A stretch of 64,000 bases of DNA from Acidimicrobiaceae bacterium (GCA_027306585.1 DAHUZJ010000104.1:57499-121498); one strand, 5' to 3'. Numbered from the stretch's first letter, positions 28,989-38,697 are shown. Notes: a model not told the origin generated them from the sequence alone. Made by a program: numbers and translations.

Positions 28989-29963
28989 GTGAACGCTCTG
29001 GACGCCCTCGGCCTTCCCGGCGTCGAGGAGGACCTCAAGCGGCTGGAGCCGCTCCTCTTCTCCTCGGTGACCACGGGGGACGCATTTCTCGACGACGTCA
29101 CCACCCATCTCATCTCGGCCGGCGGGAAACGCCTGCGGCCGGTGCTCGCCCTCTCCGCCGCCACCGCCGGGGAACGGCCGGCCAGCCGAGAGGACCTGCT
29201 GGGTGCCATCGCCGTGGAGCTCGTCCACCTGGCCTCCCTTTACCACGACGACGTCATCGACGAGGCGACCGTGCGGCGCAACGTGAAGAGCGTCAACGCA
29301 CGTTTCGGCAACCTGGTGGCCATCGTGGCCGGTGACTACCTGCTGGCGCGCTCGGCCGCCATCGCCGCCAGCCTGGGCACGGAGATCGCCGGGCTCCTGG
29401 CCGACACGCTCGGTCGCCTGTGCCAAGGACAGGTCAACGAGGTCCGGTCGGCCTTCCAGGTGACCCGGACCGAGGCGGACTACTTCGACGCCATCGCCGG
29501 CAAGACGGCGGCGCTCATGTCGGCCTCGTGCCGCATCGGGGCCATCACCGGCGGAGCCCCCCGCGACGAGGTGGACGCCCTCACCGCCTTCGGCCAGTCG
29601 CTCGGCATGGTGTTCCAGCTGCGCGACGACGTCCTCGACCTCGTGGCGACCGACGGCGAGCTGGGCAAGCCGCCCGGCCAGGACCTGGCCGAGGGCATCT
29701 ACACGCTGCCCGTGCTCCTCGCCCTCGCCGACCCCGAGATCGGCCCGGAGCTGCGCAGCCTGCTCGGCCGGCGCCTCGACCTCCCGGAGCGGGAGAAGGC
29801 GCGGGCGATCGTGAGCGAGTCCCCTGCCGTGGCCGCCACCGTCGCCGTCGCCGGCCGGTACGCCCGCGAGGCGGTCTCGGCCGCCGCCGGGGTCCGTTCC
29901 CCAGCGGTCGCCGCCGGCCTGCGCCGGCTGACCGAGTCGCTTCTCGACGGCCTCCCGGCCTAG
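28989..29963 (+). CDS. Polyprenyl diphosphate synthase (trans-isoprenyl synthase)
   Basis: A 324-residue all-trans polyprenyl synthase. The first Asp-rich motif is in LYHDDVIDEATVRRN near 85 and the second in QLRDDVLDLVATDGELGKPPGQD near 215 (quoted by key DDxxD parts). It adds isopentenyl units to make a long-chain allylic diphosphate, likely for menaquinone. Product length cannot be read with confidence. The residues before the first DDxxD are small/aromatic mix (VHLASLYHDD) as in long-chain enzymes. It is the only plus-strand gene in a long minus block and overlaps lysS by four bases at the 3' ends. Confidence 0.93.
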   Translation: MNALDALGLPGVEEDLKRLEPLLFSSVTTGDAFLDDVTTHLISAGGKRLRPVLALSAATAGERPASREDLLGAIAVELVHLASLYHDDVIDEATVRRNVKSVNARFGNLVAIVAGDYLLARSAAIAASLGTEIAGLLADTLGRLCQGQVNEVRSAFQVTRTEADYFDAIAGKTAALMSASCRIGAITGGAPRDEVDALTAFGQSLGMVFQLRDDVLDLVATDGELGKPPGQDLAEGIYTLPVLLALADPEIGPELRSLLGRRLDLPEREKARAIVSESPAVAATVAVAGRYAREAVSAAAGVRSPAVAAGLRRLTESLLDGLPA

Positions 29964-31495
29964 CCCTCGGCGCCCTCGACATCTTCGTCGGCGGGGTCTT
30001 CGGCGGCCTCGTCCCCGTCGACGCCCCCGGCCGCACCGCCCGCTCCGGCCGCCCCGCCCGCTCCGCCCGCCCCGGCCACTGCCGACGGCAGCGGTCGCAG
30101 CGTCGGGAAGGCGATGACCTCGCGGATGTTGGCCGCGTCCGCCAGCAGCATGGCCAGGCGGTCGACGCCGATCCCGAGCCCGGCGGTGGGCGGCAGGCCG
30201 TGCTCGAGGGCGCGGAGGAACTCCGTGTCGACGGCCATCGCCTCCTCGTCGCCCGCCGCCCGCTCCCGGGCCTGCTCCTCGAAGCGGGCCCGCTGGTCGT
30301 CGGGATCGGTCAGCTCGCTGAAGGCATTGGCCAGCTCCCGTCCGGCCACGATCGCCTCGAAACGCTCGACCAGCGCCGGGTCCTCACGATGCCGTCGGGC
30401 GAGCGGCGAGACTTCGGCCGGGTAGTCGAGCACGAAGACGGGGCCCCAGAGGGTCGCCTCGGTCGTCTTCTCGTAGAGCTCGAGCAGCACCTTGCCGGGG
30501 CCCCAGGTGGCGTCCACCTCGATGCCGGCGTCGGCGGCGTGGCGGCGCAGCTCGTCGAGGGGCGTGTGGACGTCGACCCGCAGCCCGGTCGCCTCCTCGA
30601 CGAGGTCCGTCATGGTGGCCCGCCGCCACGGCGGGGCGAGGTCGAGGTCCCGTCCCTGGTAGCTGAGCGAGGTGGTGCCGAGCAGATCGACGGCGAGCCC
30701 CGAGACGAGCTCTTCCACGAGCACCATGAGGTCCCGGTAGTCGGCGTACGCCTCGTACAGCTCGAGCAGGGTGAACTCCGGGTTGTGGCGGGTCGACAGA
30801 CCCTCGTTGCGGAAGACCCTCCCGATCTCGAAGACCTTGTCGAAGCCGCCGATCACGAGGCGCTTCAGGTGCAGCTCGAGGGCGATCCGGAGGTTGAAGT
30901 CGGCATCCAGCGCGTGGTGGCGGGTGACGAACGGGCGGGCATGGGCACCGCTCGCCACCCCGTGGAGCACCGGCGTCTCGACCTCGACGAAGCCGAGCGC
31001 CCACAGCCGCTCGCGCAGGCGCTGGACCATCCGGCTCCGGAGCTGCAGCACCCGGCGGCTCTCGGGGTTGGCCCACAGGTCGACCTCTCGCTGGCGGTAG
31101 CGGGTGTCGACGTCGCTCACGCCGCGCCACTTGTCCCCGAACGACCGCCGCGCCTCGGCCAGGAGGACCCACTCGGCGACCCGCACCGAGAGCTCGCCGC
31201 GCCGGGTCCGCACCACCTCGCCCCGGGCTCCCACCCAGTCGCCCAAGTTCAGCCTGGTGAAGGCGGCGAAGTCCTTCGTGGTCTTGTCGAGGGCGAACAG
31301 CTGCACGGCGCCCGACCAGTCCCGCAGCTCGGCGAATGCCAGCTTCCCCTGGGGGCGGGACAACATCACCCGGCCGGCGACCGCCACCTCCTCCCCGGAC
31401 TCCTCGCCGGCGGCGAGCTCGCCCCAGCGCTCGTGGACCTCGGCTGCGGTGGCCGTACGCCCGAAGCGGTACGGCGGCGACCAGGTCTCGCTCAT
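29960..31495 (-). CDS. lysS: Lysine--tRNA ligase (class II)
   Basis: A 511-residue class II LysRS. The OB anticodon-binding domain (about 40-140, VAGRVMLSRPQGKLAFAELRD in part) is followed by the catalytic core with motif 2 FRNEGLSTRHNPEFTLLE and motif 3 GLGIGVDRLAMLLAD. After the core a 55-residue tail is first Gly/Ala-rich and then acidic. The start ATG overlaps the coaX stop (ATGA). LysS order after coaX matches the mycobacterial neighbourhood. Confidence 0.95.
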   Translation of the reverse strand: MSETWSPPYRFGRTATAAEVHERWGELAAGEESGEEVAVAGRVMLSRPQGKLAFAELRDWSGAVQLFALDKTTKDFAAFTRLNLGDWVGARGEVVRTRRGELSVRVAEWVLLAEARRSFGDKWRGVSDVDTRYRQREVDLWANPESRRVLQLRSRMVQRLRERLWALGFVEVETPVLHGVASGAHARPFVTRHHALDADFNLRIALELHLKRLVIGGFDKVFEIGRVFRNEGLSTRHNPEFTLLELYEAYADYRDLMVLVEELVSGLAVDLLGTTSLSYQGRDLDLAPPWRRATMTDLVEEATGLRVDVHTPLDELRRHAADAGIEVDATWGPGKVLLELYEKTTEATLWGPVFVLDYPAEVSPLARRHREDPALVERFEAIVAGRELANAFSELTDPDDQRARFEEQARERAAGDEEAMAVDTEFLRALEHGLPPTAGLGIGVDRLAMLLADAANIREVIAFPTLRPLPSAVAGAGGAGGAAGAGGAAGGVDGDEAAEDPADEDVEGAEG

Positions 31496-32427
31496 CGGCT
31501 CCCCCTCCCGGCGCGAGCACCTCGTGACGGCGCGTCGGCGCCGGCGGGCTCGCCGTGCCCACCGGCCGCCGAGCCGCCGGCGGCCCGAGGCACGTTGCGC
31601 TCGTAGACGACGCGCAGTCCGTGGAGGGTGAGCCACGGCTCTATGTGGTCGACAGCCTCGCAATAGGGCGCCACCAGCTCGCTGAGACCGCCGGTGGCGA
31701 TCACCGTGGCCGGCCCCAGCTCGGCCACGAAGCGCCGGCACAGCCCGTCCACCTGGGCGGCGAAGCCGTACAGGACACCCGACTGGATGGACTCCGCGGT
31801 GGAGCGACCGATCACGTCGCGCGGCGGCACCAACTCCACCCGGCGCAGCGCGGCCGCGTGCTGGAACAGCGCTTCCAGGCTGATGGCGACACCGGGGGTG
31901 ATGGCCCCACCCAGGTACTCGCCTGCCGCCGAGATGGCGTCGAACGTGGTGGCCGTCCCCAGGTCGACCACGACGCACGGCCCGCCGAAGAGCTCGTAGG
32001 CCCCGACGGCGTTGGCCACCCGGTCGGCGCCGACGTCCTTCGGGCTGTCGTAGAGGACGGGCATGCCGCTCTTCACCCCGGGGCCGAGGACGACACAGGG
32101 CACGTCCCGGAGCCAGCGCGAGGCCATCTGGCGCAGCTCGGCCGTCACCGAGGGGACCGACGAGCTCACGGCGATCCCGTCCACGGCGGCGGCGATGTCG
32201 ATGCCCTCGAGATCGAGGATCTGGGTGAGGAGCACGGCGTACTCGTCGGGGGTCCGGGTCGGGACGGTCGACAGCCGCCAGTGATGGGTCAGGCCGTCAC
32301 TCGGCTCGTTCTCGGTCCCGATCCCGAAGGCGACCTCGTCGGACGGCAGGTTGGCGCGCTCGTCGGGTGTGAGGGCGTACAGGCCGACGACCGTCTCCGT
32401 GTTCCCAACGTCGATGGCGAGCAGCAC
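31492..32427 (-). CDS. coaX: Type III pantothenate kinase
   Basis: A 311-residue CoaX, first step of CoA synthesis (pantothenate to 4'-phosphopantothenate). ASKHA-fold signatures are AIDVGNTETVVG (PHOSPHATE 1), KDVGADRVANAVGAYEL and VVVDLGTATTFDAIS, and PGVAISLEALFQHAA. About 35 C-terminal residues are low complexity. It needs a monovalent cation and is not feedback inhibited by CoA in known cases. It starts with GTG 32427, four bases after the nadB stop, and is coupled to lysS. With panC, panD it serves CoA supply. Confidence 0.93.
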   Translation of the reverse strand: MLLAIDVGNTETVVGLYALTPDERANLPSDEVAFGIGTENEPSDGLTHHWRLSTVPTRTPDEYAVLLTQILDLEGIDIAAAVDGIAVSSSVPSVTAELRQMASRWLRDVPCVVLGPGVKSGMPVLYDSPKDVGADRVANAVGAYELFGGPCVVVDLGTATTFDAISAAGEYLGGAITPGVAISLEALFQHAAALRRVELVPPRDVIGRSTAESIQSGVLYGFAAQVDGLCRRFVAELGPATVIATGGLSELVAPYCEAVDHIEPWLTLHGLRVVYERNVPRAAGGSAAGGHGEPAGADAPSRGARAGRGSR

Positions 32428-32430
32428 GAC

Positions 32431-34101
32431 TCAGCGCACCGGCCCGTGGACCAGCCGGCACCGCCACGATGCCACCGGCTCGGGGAACTCGGCCCGGGCA
32501 TGGGCCCCCCGGCTCTCCTCCCGTTCACCGGCCGACACCAGGAGCGCCGACGCCACGGTGGCCAGGTTGGCCAGTTCGCCGAGCGCCGGGGTCACGGGCT
32601 GGGCCCCTTGGCGGACGGCCGACTCGATCAGGTCGGCCGTCTCGGCCACGACGGCCCCGGCGGCGGCGAGCGACCCCACGCTCCGGACGACGCCGGCCCC
32701 CGACGTCATCCCCCGCTGGAGCACGTCGAGCGCCTTGGCCAGGTCTCGCCCGTTCTCGCCCGCCTCGGCCGGTGGCTCCCCCCCCGCCGTCGGCTGACCG
32801 GTCGGCGCCACCGTGCGGGCCGCCGCGCCGACGGGACGGACACCGATCTCGGTCATCCTCTCGTCGCCGGCCGCCAGCAGGGCCCCGAGGACCCCGGTGG
32901 GCGTCGCCGCGTCGCGGCTGTCGGCCATCGCCTCGGCCAGGCGGGCGCCGAAGACCATCCCCTCGAGGAGCGAGTTCGAGGCCAGGCGGTTGGCCCCGTG
33001 GACGCCCGTGCACGCCACCTCGCCGGCCGCCCACAGGCCGGGGAGCGCCGTGGCTCCCCACAGGTCGGTGATCACGCCACCCGACAGGTGGTGGGCGGCA
33101 GGGGCGATCGGGAGCCAGTCGGTCGCCGGATCGAGCCCGGCGGAGGTCACGGACTCGGCGATCGTCGGGAACCGCTCGGCGAAGCGCTCGAGCGCCGTGG
33201 CGTCCAGCCACAGGTGGTCGACGCCCTGGGCCGCCATCCGGGCCGCCATGGCCCGGCTCACGACGTCGCGCGGCGCCAGCTCGTCGACGAAGCGCTCCCC
33301 CTCGGCGTCGCGCAGCAAGGCCCCGTGGCCGCGCAACGCCTCGGAGAGGAGCGGCCGGGGCATCGCTGGGTGGTGGAGCGCCGTGGGATGGAACTGGAAG
33401 AACTCCACGTCGGCCACCGGGACCCCAGCCCGCAGGGCCATGGCGAGCCCGTCGCCGGTGGCCTCCGGCGGGTTGGTCGTGACGGCGAACAGCTGGCCCG
33501 CCCCGCCGGTGGCCAGCACCACGTGCTCGGCCCGTACGGCCACCGGCCGCGCCACCGGCCCGGGCGGGAGCGCCAGCACCCCGCGGCAGCGACCCGCCTC
33601 CACCAGCAGGTCCAGCGCGAACCACCGCTCGAGGACGGCGTCGGCCGCCGCCCGCGTGGCCGCCACCAGCGCCCGCTCGACCTCGGCGCCGGTCGCCAGG
33701 CCGCCGGCGTGGACGATGCGGGCGCGGGAGTGGCCCCCTTCGCGGGCGAGGGCGAGCGAGCCCGACACCTCCCTGTCGAACACCGCACCCAGGGCGATCA
33801 GCTCCTGGACCCGGGCGGGCCCCTCATCCACGAGGATCCGGACGGCCCCGGCGTCGCACAGCCCGGCCCCGGCCGCCAGCGTGTCGGCCAGGTGCAGGTC
33901 GGTCGAGTCCTCGTCCCCGCCGACGACGGCTGCCACGCCGCCCTGGGCCCACCGCGTCGCCGACTGGGTCAGCTCTCCTTTGGTGAGGATGCCGACCCGA
34001 CAGCCCGTGCCGGCCAATCGCACCGCCGTGGACAGCCCTGCCACCCCGCTGCCGAGCACGAGCACGTCGAAGGGGCCCGTGCCGGTCCGCGAGCTCGTCA
34101 T
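32431..34101 (-). CDS. nadB: L-aspartate oxidase
   Basis: A 556-residue NadB that oxidises aspartate to iminoaspartate for de novo NAD synthesis. The FAD motif is [17 protein letters not shown] near 13, with [15 protein letters not shown] soon after, [13 protein letters not shown] near 125, [10 protein letters not shown] near 245, and [24 protein letters not shown] near 345 (in parts). The C-terminal helical domain is present. nadA and nadC are not visible. Its ATG overlaps the panD stop, and coaX follows within 4 bp. It joins NAD supply to the pantothenate operon. Confidence 0.95.
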   Translation of the reverse strand: MTSSRTGTGPFDVLVLGSGVAGLSTAVRLAGTGCRVGILTKGELTQSATRWAQGGVAAVVGGDEDSTDLHLADTLAAGAGLCDAGAVRILVDEGPARVQELIALGAVFDREVSGSLALAREGGHSRARIVHAGGLATGAEVERALVAATRAAADAVLERWFALDLLVEAGRCRGVLALPPGPVARPVAVRAEHVVLATGGAGQLFAVTTNPPEATGDGLAMALRAGVPVADVEFFQFHPTALHHPAMPRPLLSEALRGHGALLRDAEGERFVDELAPRDVVSRAMAARMAAQGVDHLWLDATALERFAERFPTIAESVTSAGLDPATDWLPIAPAAHHLSGGVITDLWGATALPGLWAAGEVACTGVHGANRLASNSLLEGMVFGARLAEAMADSRDAATPTGVLGALLAAGDERMTEIGVRPVGAAARTVAPTGQPTAGGEPPAEAGENGRDLAKALDVLQRGMTSGAGVVRSVGSLAAAGAVVAETADLIESAVRQGAQPVTPALGELANLATVASALLVSAGEREESRGAHARAEFPEPVASWRCRLVHGPVR

Positions 34102-34535
34102 GCCGACCAGCGGGCGCCGAGCGGCGCGTCGGCGGCGGGCCCACCCACCACCGGTGGCTCCGACCACGAGGCGTCGAGGCGCGCCGTCTCCTCGTCGGTC
34201 ACCCGGTTGGAGCGGTCGACGTGGACCACCCGCGGCACATAGGCGCGCAGCTCGTCCTCCGCGTAGTCGGCGTAGGTGATGAGGATCACCCGATCGCCCG
34301 GCGCCACCAGGCGGGCCGCCGCCCCGTTGAGGCAGATCTCTCCCGGTCCGCCCTCGATGGCGTACGTCTCGAACCGGGCGCCGTTGTCGATGTCGAGGAC
34401 CGCCACCTGCTCCCACGGCAGGATGTCGGAGAGCGCCATGAGCTCGGGGTCGATGCTGACCGACCCCACGTAGTGGAGGTTGGCCGACGTGACCGTCGCG
34501 CGGTGGATCTTCGACTTCATCATCCGGCGTCGCAT
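34098..34535 (-). CDS. panD: Aspartate 1-decarboxylase
   Basis: A 145-residue PanD, the pyruvoyl enzyme that makes beta-alanine for pantothenate. The self-cleavage site is the Gly-Ser bond in HYVGSVSID at about 27-30. Conserved LNGAAARLV and [12 protein letters not shown] follow. The start [16 protein letters not shown] at 34535 mirrors the mycobacterial start [16 protein letters not shown], so it is preferred to the internal ATGs at 34523 or 34520. It is between panC and nadB. Confidence 0.95.
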   Translation of the reverse strand: MRRRMMKSKIHRATVTSANLHYVGSVSIDPELMALSDILPWEQVAVLDIDNGARFETYAIEGGPGEICLNGAAARLVAPGDRVILITYADYAEDELRAYVPRVVHVDRSNRVTDEETARLDASWSEPPVVGGPAADAPLGARWSA

Positions 34536-34576
34536 TGCGGGACCTGTGGAGACCTTTCGCGTTGAGGACCCGACGC

Positions 34577-35521
34577 TCAGTCGTCGGGTGTGCGGGCGGG
34601 GCAGTTGTCGATGAGGCGGACGGGACCGACCTCGGCGGCGATGAGCAGCCGCACCTCGTCGGGGTGCTGCACGGAGCGGGGGACGGACAGGTCGGCGGCA
34701 TCGACGGCGGCGGCGTAGTCCAGCCAGGCGAGCGGCTCGGCCGCCACCACGTCGGCCATCACGGCGACGACCGCTGCCGGCCGCCGCTCGCCGGCCGCGA
34801 TGGCCCGGCGCGCAGCAGCGAGCGCCCGCGAGAGGACGGTGGCCGCCGCCCGCTCCGGTGGGGAGAGACGGACGTTGCGGCTGGAGAGCGCCAGGCCGTC
34901 GGGCTCGCGGACCGTCGGGCAGGCGACCACGTCGACGGGGAGGTGCAGGTCGGCCGCCATCCGGCGGATGACCGCCAGCTGCTGGAAGTCCTTCTGACCA
35001 AAGTAGGCTCGGCACGTCCCGACGAGGGCGAACAGCGCGGCCACCACCGTGCAGACCCCGTCGAAGTGCCCCGGACGCGATGCCCCCTCCCACAGCTCGG
35101 TGAGCCCGGCCACCGTGACACGCGTCGCCGGTGGGTCGGGCCAGTCCGGGTACAGCTCGGCGACGCGTGGGGCGAAGATCGTCGACGCACCCGCCGCCTC
35201 GCAGACCTCGAGGTCGGCCTCGAACGTACGAGGGTAGCGGTCGAGGTCGTCGGGGTCGGAGAACTGCAGCGGGTTGACGAAGATCGTCACCGCCACGTGC
35301 TCGCACTCGGCCGCCGCCCGCTCGATCAACGAGCGGTGCCCGGCGTGCATGGCGCCCATCGTTGGCACGAGCCCGACCGTGGCGCCACCGGCCCGAGCCG
35401 CCTCCAGCGCTTGCCGGAAAGCCTCCGCCGTGCGCACGACCGCCGGGACGCCGGTGGACGGTCCGGCCGCCGGCACGGTCGACAGCGTCGGCACGGTCGA
35501 CAGCGTCGGCACGGTGGGCAC
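34577..35521 (-). CDS. panC: Pantothenate synthetase
   Basis: A 314-residue PanC that joins pantoate and beta-alanine with ATP. Family motifs: [21 protein letters not shown] (HIGH-like HAGH), [22 protein letters not shown] and the KMSKS-like [12 protein letters not shown]. The GTG at 35521, one base after the upstream stop, begins a short VPTLST repeat tail that arises from 18-bp DNA repeats. The enzyme core starts about 25 residues in. An alternative start further upstream would overlap the DUF2520 gene. Confidence 0.95.
   Translation of the reverse strand: MPTVPTLSTVPTLSTVPAAGPSTGVPAVVRTAEAFRQALEAARAGGATVGLVPTMGAMHAGHRSLIERAAAECEHVAVTIFVNPLQFSDPDDLDRYPRTFEADLEVCEAAGASTIFAPRVAELYPDWPDPPATRVTVAGLTELWEGASRPGHFDGVCTVVAALFALVGTCRAYFGQKDFQQLAVIRRMAADLHLPVDVVACPTVREPDGLALSSRNVRLSPPERAAATVLSRALAAARRAIAAGERRPAAVVAVMADVVAAEPLAWLDYAAAVDAADLSVPRSVQHPDEVRLLIAAEVGPVRLIDNCPARTPDD
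35471..35515 (-). repeat. 18-bp tandem repeat at the panC 5' end
   Basis: Two perfect copies (35471-35488, 35489-35506) and half a third (35507-35515). In frame they encode a repeated VPTLST unit at the N-terminus of PanC. Confidence 0.9.
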
Positions 35522-35522
35522 G

Positions 35523-36320
35523 TCAGGCCGCCACCACGGCGCCGGCGCCGGCGACAGCGCCGGCATCGGCACCGTGGTCGGCCTCGGCCTCGGCCTCGGC
35601 GCCGGCCTGCACCTGCGCCTGCACCTGTAGCGCCAGGGCGACTCCTGCTCGGTAGCCGGCTCGCTCCTCGGGCGGCATGGCCGCCAGGTGGCGCTCGAGC
35701 GTGGCCCGGTCGCCCCGGGCGGCCGGCCCGGTTAGCGCCCGACGGGGGCCGGATTCGGCCACGTCCTCGAGGGCGGCGTGGGCGAGCGGCAGGAAGGCGC
35801 CGAGGGGCAACCCCGCCGCCGCCGCCAGCCGCTCGACCTGGCCGAGGAGGCCGACGAGGTGGTTGGCGGCCACGCAGGCGGCGGCGTGGTAAAGGGCGCG
35901 GTCGCCGTCGGGCACGGCGAGCGCGATGCCCCCGAGCGCCGCCACCAGGTCGGAGGCGGCCGGGTCGCCGGCGACGGCGAAGGTCGCGCCACTCCGTAGG
36001 CGGACGGCTCCCCGCTCCGGATCGGGCAGCGGGACGAGCGGGTGGACCGACGCCCGCCGGGGATGAGGCGTCAGGACGTCGAGCCCGAGCGACCCCGAGA
36101 GGTGGACCACGGCACAGGCCTCCCTCGGCTCGACGGCAGCGGCCACAGCGGCGACGGCGTCGTCGGGAACCGAGAGCACCAGCACGTCCACGCCGTCGGC
36201 AGCGTCGTCGACCGGCTGGTGGCGGCTGCGGAACCCGACGACCTCCCAGCCCGCCGTCGCGAGCGCGAGGGCAAGGGCGCGGCCAGCACGGCCGGGACCG
36301 ATGAAGCGAACGGTGCGCAC
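35523..36320 (-). CDS. Rossmann-like DUF2520 domain protein
   Basis: A 265-residue protein with an NAD(P)-binding start VRFIGPGRAGRALALALATAG, a Rossmann half to about 120 that includes VLVLSVPDDAV, and a helical DUF2520 half with AANHLVGLLGQVERLAAAAG. (Given in parts of 20 or less.) The last 30 residues are an Ala/Gly/Asp/Glu-rich tail. The architecture is that of 6-phosphogluconate dehydrogenase-like and ketopantoate reductase-like enzymes, but the substrate is not known. GTG 36320 has GGAGGAG upstream. It precedes panC, as Rv3603c precedes panC in mycobacteria. Confidence 0.85.
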   Translation of the reverse strand: MRTVRFIGPGRAGRALALALATAGWEVVGFRSRHQPVDDAADGVDVLVLSVPDDAVAAVAAAVEPREACAVVHLSGSLGLDVLTPHPRRASVHPLVPLPDPERGAVRLRSGATFAVAGDPAASDLVAALGGIALAVPDGDRALYHAAACVAANHLVGLLGQVERLAAAAGLPLGAFLPLAHAALEDVAESGPRRALTGPAARGDRATLERHLAAMPPEERAGYRAGVALALQVQAQVQAGAEAEAEADHGADAGAVAGAGAVVAA

Positions 36321-36390
36321 CGACTCCTCCCCTGGCGATCCAGCCCGCTACGGGTGCCGGTCGCGGTTCTCGTCCGGATGTGGAGCTCGC

Positions 36391-36852
36391 TCACAGTGTA
36401 CCGAGGCGCCGCACCTCCCCACCAGCTGCGCCGACGGCCGCCTCGGTGACGAGGTCCGGCGCCAGGTCCCGCAACGGGGCGAGCACGAAGCGGCGGTCCC
36501 ACATGCGGGGGTGGGGCACCTCGAGGTCGGCCTCGACGACCACGGTCTCGCCGACGAGCAGGACGTCGGCGTCCAGCGTCCGGGGTCCGAACCGGACCGT
36601 CCGCACCCGGTGGGCCTCCCGCTCCAGGGCGGCGCACCGTTCGAGGAGGCGACGCGCGGTGTCGTGGGTGTCGAGCTCCACAACCAGGTTGAGGTAGGAC
36701 GGCTGGTCCTCGGGACCACCCACCGGCGCCGTCTCGTAGAGGGGCGAGACGGCGACGACGTCCCCGCCCGCTCGCAGCGTCGCGACGGCCCGGCGGAGCT
36801 GCTGGCGCCGGTCGCCCAGGTTGGCGCCGAGCCCGAGGAAGGCCCGGGTCAC
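36391..36852 (-). CDS. folK: 2-amino-4-hydroxy-6-hydroxymethyldihydropteridine pyrophosphokinase
   Basis: A 153-residue FolK (HPPK), which activates the pterin with ATP before FolP. Motifs: AFLGLGANLGDRRQQLRRAV at the start, SPLYETAPVGGPEDQPSYLN, and RFGPRTLDADVLL then VPHPRMWDRRFVLAPLRDLAP, which bind ATP, metal and pterin. Its GTG overlaps the folB stop (GTGA). Confidence 0.95.
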   Translation of the reverse strand: MTRAFLGLGANLGDRRQQLRRAVATLRAGGDVVAVSPLYETAPVGGPEDQPSYLNLVVELDTHDTARRLLERCAALEREAHRVRTVRFGPRTLDADVLLVGETVVVEADLEVPHPRMWDRRFVLAPLRDLAPDLVTEAAVGAAGGEVRRLGTL

Positions 36853-37253
36853 CCCGCGCCCGGCGGCGCGTGGCGCGTCCCGGCCGCCGCGCGGTCCCGC
36901 ACGACCCGCACACCGACCGACCCGAGCTGGGCGGCGATCGGCGGCCGCAGCTTGCGCACCGTGACCTGCACCGTCGCCACGCGGTCGTCCTCGTCCAGCA
37001 GTGCGCGGGCGACGGCGTCGGCCAGCGCCTCGAGGAGCAGGAACGAGCGGCCCGCCACCACGTCGACCGCCCGGGTGCACAGCGCCCCGTAGTCGGCGGT
37101 GTCCTCGAGGGCGTCCGTCACCCCGGCCCGCCGCAGGTCGAGGCCCACGTCCAGGTCGAGGGCGAAGGGCTGGGCGCGCTCGCGCTCTTCGGGGAGCACC
37201 CCGTGGACGCCCATCACCCGCAGGTCGCGAACCTCGATGCGGTCCCCGTCCAC
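36849..37253 (-). CDS. folB: Dihydroneopterin aldolase
   Basis: A 134-residue FolB. The start IEVRDLRVMGVHGVLPEERE contains the conserved Glu-Glu region, then FALDLDVGLDLRRAG and DYGALCTRAVDVVAG, followed by SFLLLEALADAVARALL and the VTVRKLRPPI end, whose Lys is catalytic. It converts dihydroneopterin to the hydroxymethylpterin used by FolK. GTG 37253 fits the family start, with a weak ribosome site. The C-tail is Ala/Gly-rich. It is coupled to folK. Confidence 0.93.
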   Translation of the reverse strand: MDGDRIEVRDLRVMGVHGVLPEERERAQPFALDLDVGLDLRRAGVTDALEDTADYGALCTRAVDVVAGRSFLLLEALADAVARALLDEDDRVATVQVTVRKLRPPIAAQLGSVGVRVVRDRAAAGTRHAPPGAG

Positions 37254-37261
37254 CGGCAGGG

Positions 37262-37774
37262 TCAGACTGGCTGGCGGGGCGGGAGCCTGGCCGACGTCAC
37301 CACCAGCTCCCGGCCGGCCGACCCCATCGGATGGCCAACCAGGCGCTCGACCAGGTTGATCGCCTGGGCGCTCGAGGCGAGCCGGCCCGACCACACGAGG
37401 AAGCCGGCGGCCACGCCCATCACCCGGTCGCCGAGCCCCTCCTGGTGCACGAGGATGCGCAGGCCGTCGCGCAGGGAACGGTCGAGGTCCCGGTAGCAGT
37501 CGGCAAGTGCCGGGCGGGCGTCGATGTTGGGCGCCAGCGGGAAATGGGCGTAATCGAGGTCTTCCTCGTCGTAGGCGTAGAGGTTGTGATGCGAGGTCAG
37601 CAGCGACACGACCCGGTTGAAGCCCTGGCCCCGCAGCCAGATGATCTCCTCCTGGCGGCGGACGCGCCGGTGGTTGGGCGCGAAGCCTCCCGGCCGTTCG
37701 CTGATGGCCAGGCGGTCCCGGATGATCCAGGTGAAGTTCCGCGGAGGGATCCCCGCCGCCCACTTGCCCTTCAT
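37262..37774 (-). CDS. Dual-specificity-phosphatase-like protein lacking catalytic Cys
   Basis: A 170-residue protein with the layout of small tyrosine/dual-specificity phosphatases: RRVRRQEEIIWLRGQGFNRVVSLL near 38-60 (in part) resembles the helix-strand before the YAHFPL strand (near 75-80), followed by a conserved loop. The expected HCx5R loop reads HQEGLGDR (110-117): spacing and Arg117 are kept but Gln111 replaces the nucleophilic Cys. It is then likely an inactive, ligand-binding pseudophosphatase. It lies between folP and folB, 8 bp before folB. Function unknown; a role in sensing a phosphorylated pterin or protein is speculative. Confidence 0.7.
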   Translation of the reverse strand: MKGKWAAGIPPRNFTWIIRDRLAISERPGGFAPNHRRVRRQEEIIWLRGQGFNRVVSLLTSHHNLYAYDEEDLDYAHFPLAPNIDARPALADCYRDLDRSLRDGLRILVHQEGLGDRVMGVAAGFLVWSGRLASSAQAINLVERLVGHPMGSAGRELVVTSARLPPRQPV

Positions 37775-37875
37775 GGTGCCGTGCTCATCGTTGGCTCATC
37801 GTTGCGCTCACCGTGCCGTGGAAGGCGCCGGGCGCCGGGCGCCGGCGGCGGTTGCCGGCGTGCGCTCACGTGGGC

Positions 37876-38697
37876 TCACGCCACGGCCGCCACTCGCGCG
37901 GTGCCCACCAGGGACGCCGCATCAACCGTGGGGGCCACGTCGTGGACGCGGACCATGTCGGCCCCGGCGGACATCGCCCAGGCAGCCGTCGCCAGCGATG
38001 CCTCGAACCGCTCGGTCACCGGGAGCCCCGCCCCGCCACGAGCGCCGAAACGCGCCAGGAACCGCTTCCGGCTGGTTCCCACCAGCACCCGGGCCCCGGC
38101 CCGGTGGGCGGCGACGGCCAGGCCCGGCAGGCCGGCGAGCAGCTGCAGGTTGTGGTCGCCGGTCTTTGCGAACCCGATCCCGGGATCGACCCAGACCTCG
38201 TCGATGCCGGCGTCCCTCGCCTGGGCCGCGAGGTGCAGCACGTGGCCGTGGACCTCGGCCACCACGTCGTCGTAGTGGGCCAGGCTGTCCATCGTCGCCG
38301 CGGTCCCACGCCGGTGCATCGCCACCCAGCCGACGCCGCACTCGGCGGCGACCGACCACAGCTCGCCCGACACGTCATTGAGCAGGGTGGCGCCGGCGGC
38401 GGCGGCGGCCCGGGCGACCCCCGGCTTCACGGTGTCGATCGAGACGCGCACCTCCGGCGCGAGCGCCTCCACCACCGGCAGGACGCGGCGCAGCTCTTCG
38501 GCCTCGTCGACCGGTCGGGCCCCCGGGCGGCTCGACTCGCCGCCCACGTCGACGACATCGGCGCCCTCGGCGACCATCTCGCGGCCCCGGGCGACGGCGT
38601 TGCCCGGGTGCAGGAACCGTCCGCCGTCGGAGAAGGAGTCGGGCGTCACGTTGAGGACGCCCATGACAAGGGGCCGGTCCTCGGCGTGGGTGGGCAC
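37876..38697 (-). CDS. folP: Dihydropteroate synthase
   Basis: A 273-residue FolP, which joins hydroxymethyl-pterin pyrophosphate with p-aminobenzoate, the sulfonamide target. TIM-barrel motifs: VMGVLNVTPDSFSDGGRF, ADVVDVGGESSRPGARPV, ATLLNDVSGELW, VAMHRRGT, DPGIGFAKTGDHNL and VGTSRKRF, then VRVHDVAPT. It starts with GTG 38697. It is downstream of folE and upstream of the pseudophosphatase gene. Confidence 0.96.
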   Translation of the reverse strand: MPTHAEDRPLVMGVLNVTPDSFSDGGRFLHPGNAVARGREMVAEGADVVDVGGESSRPGARPVDEAEELRRVLPVVEALAPEVRVSIDTVKPGVARAAAAAGATLLNDVSGELWSVAAECGVGWVAMHRRGTAATMDSLAHYDDVVAEVHGHVLHLAAQARDAGIDEVWVDPGIGFAKTGDHNLQLLAGLPGLAVAAHRAGARVLVGTSRKRFLARFGARGGAGLPVTERFEASLATAAWAMSAGADMVRVHDVAPTVDAASLVGTARVAAVA

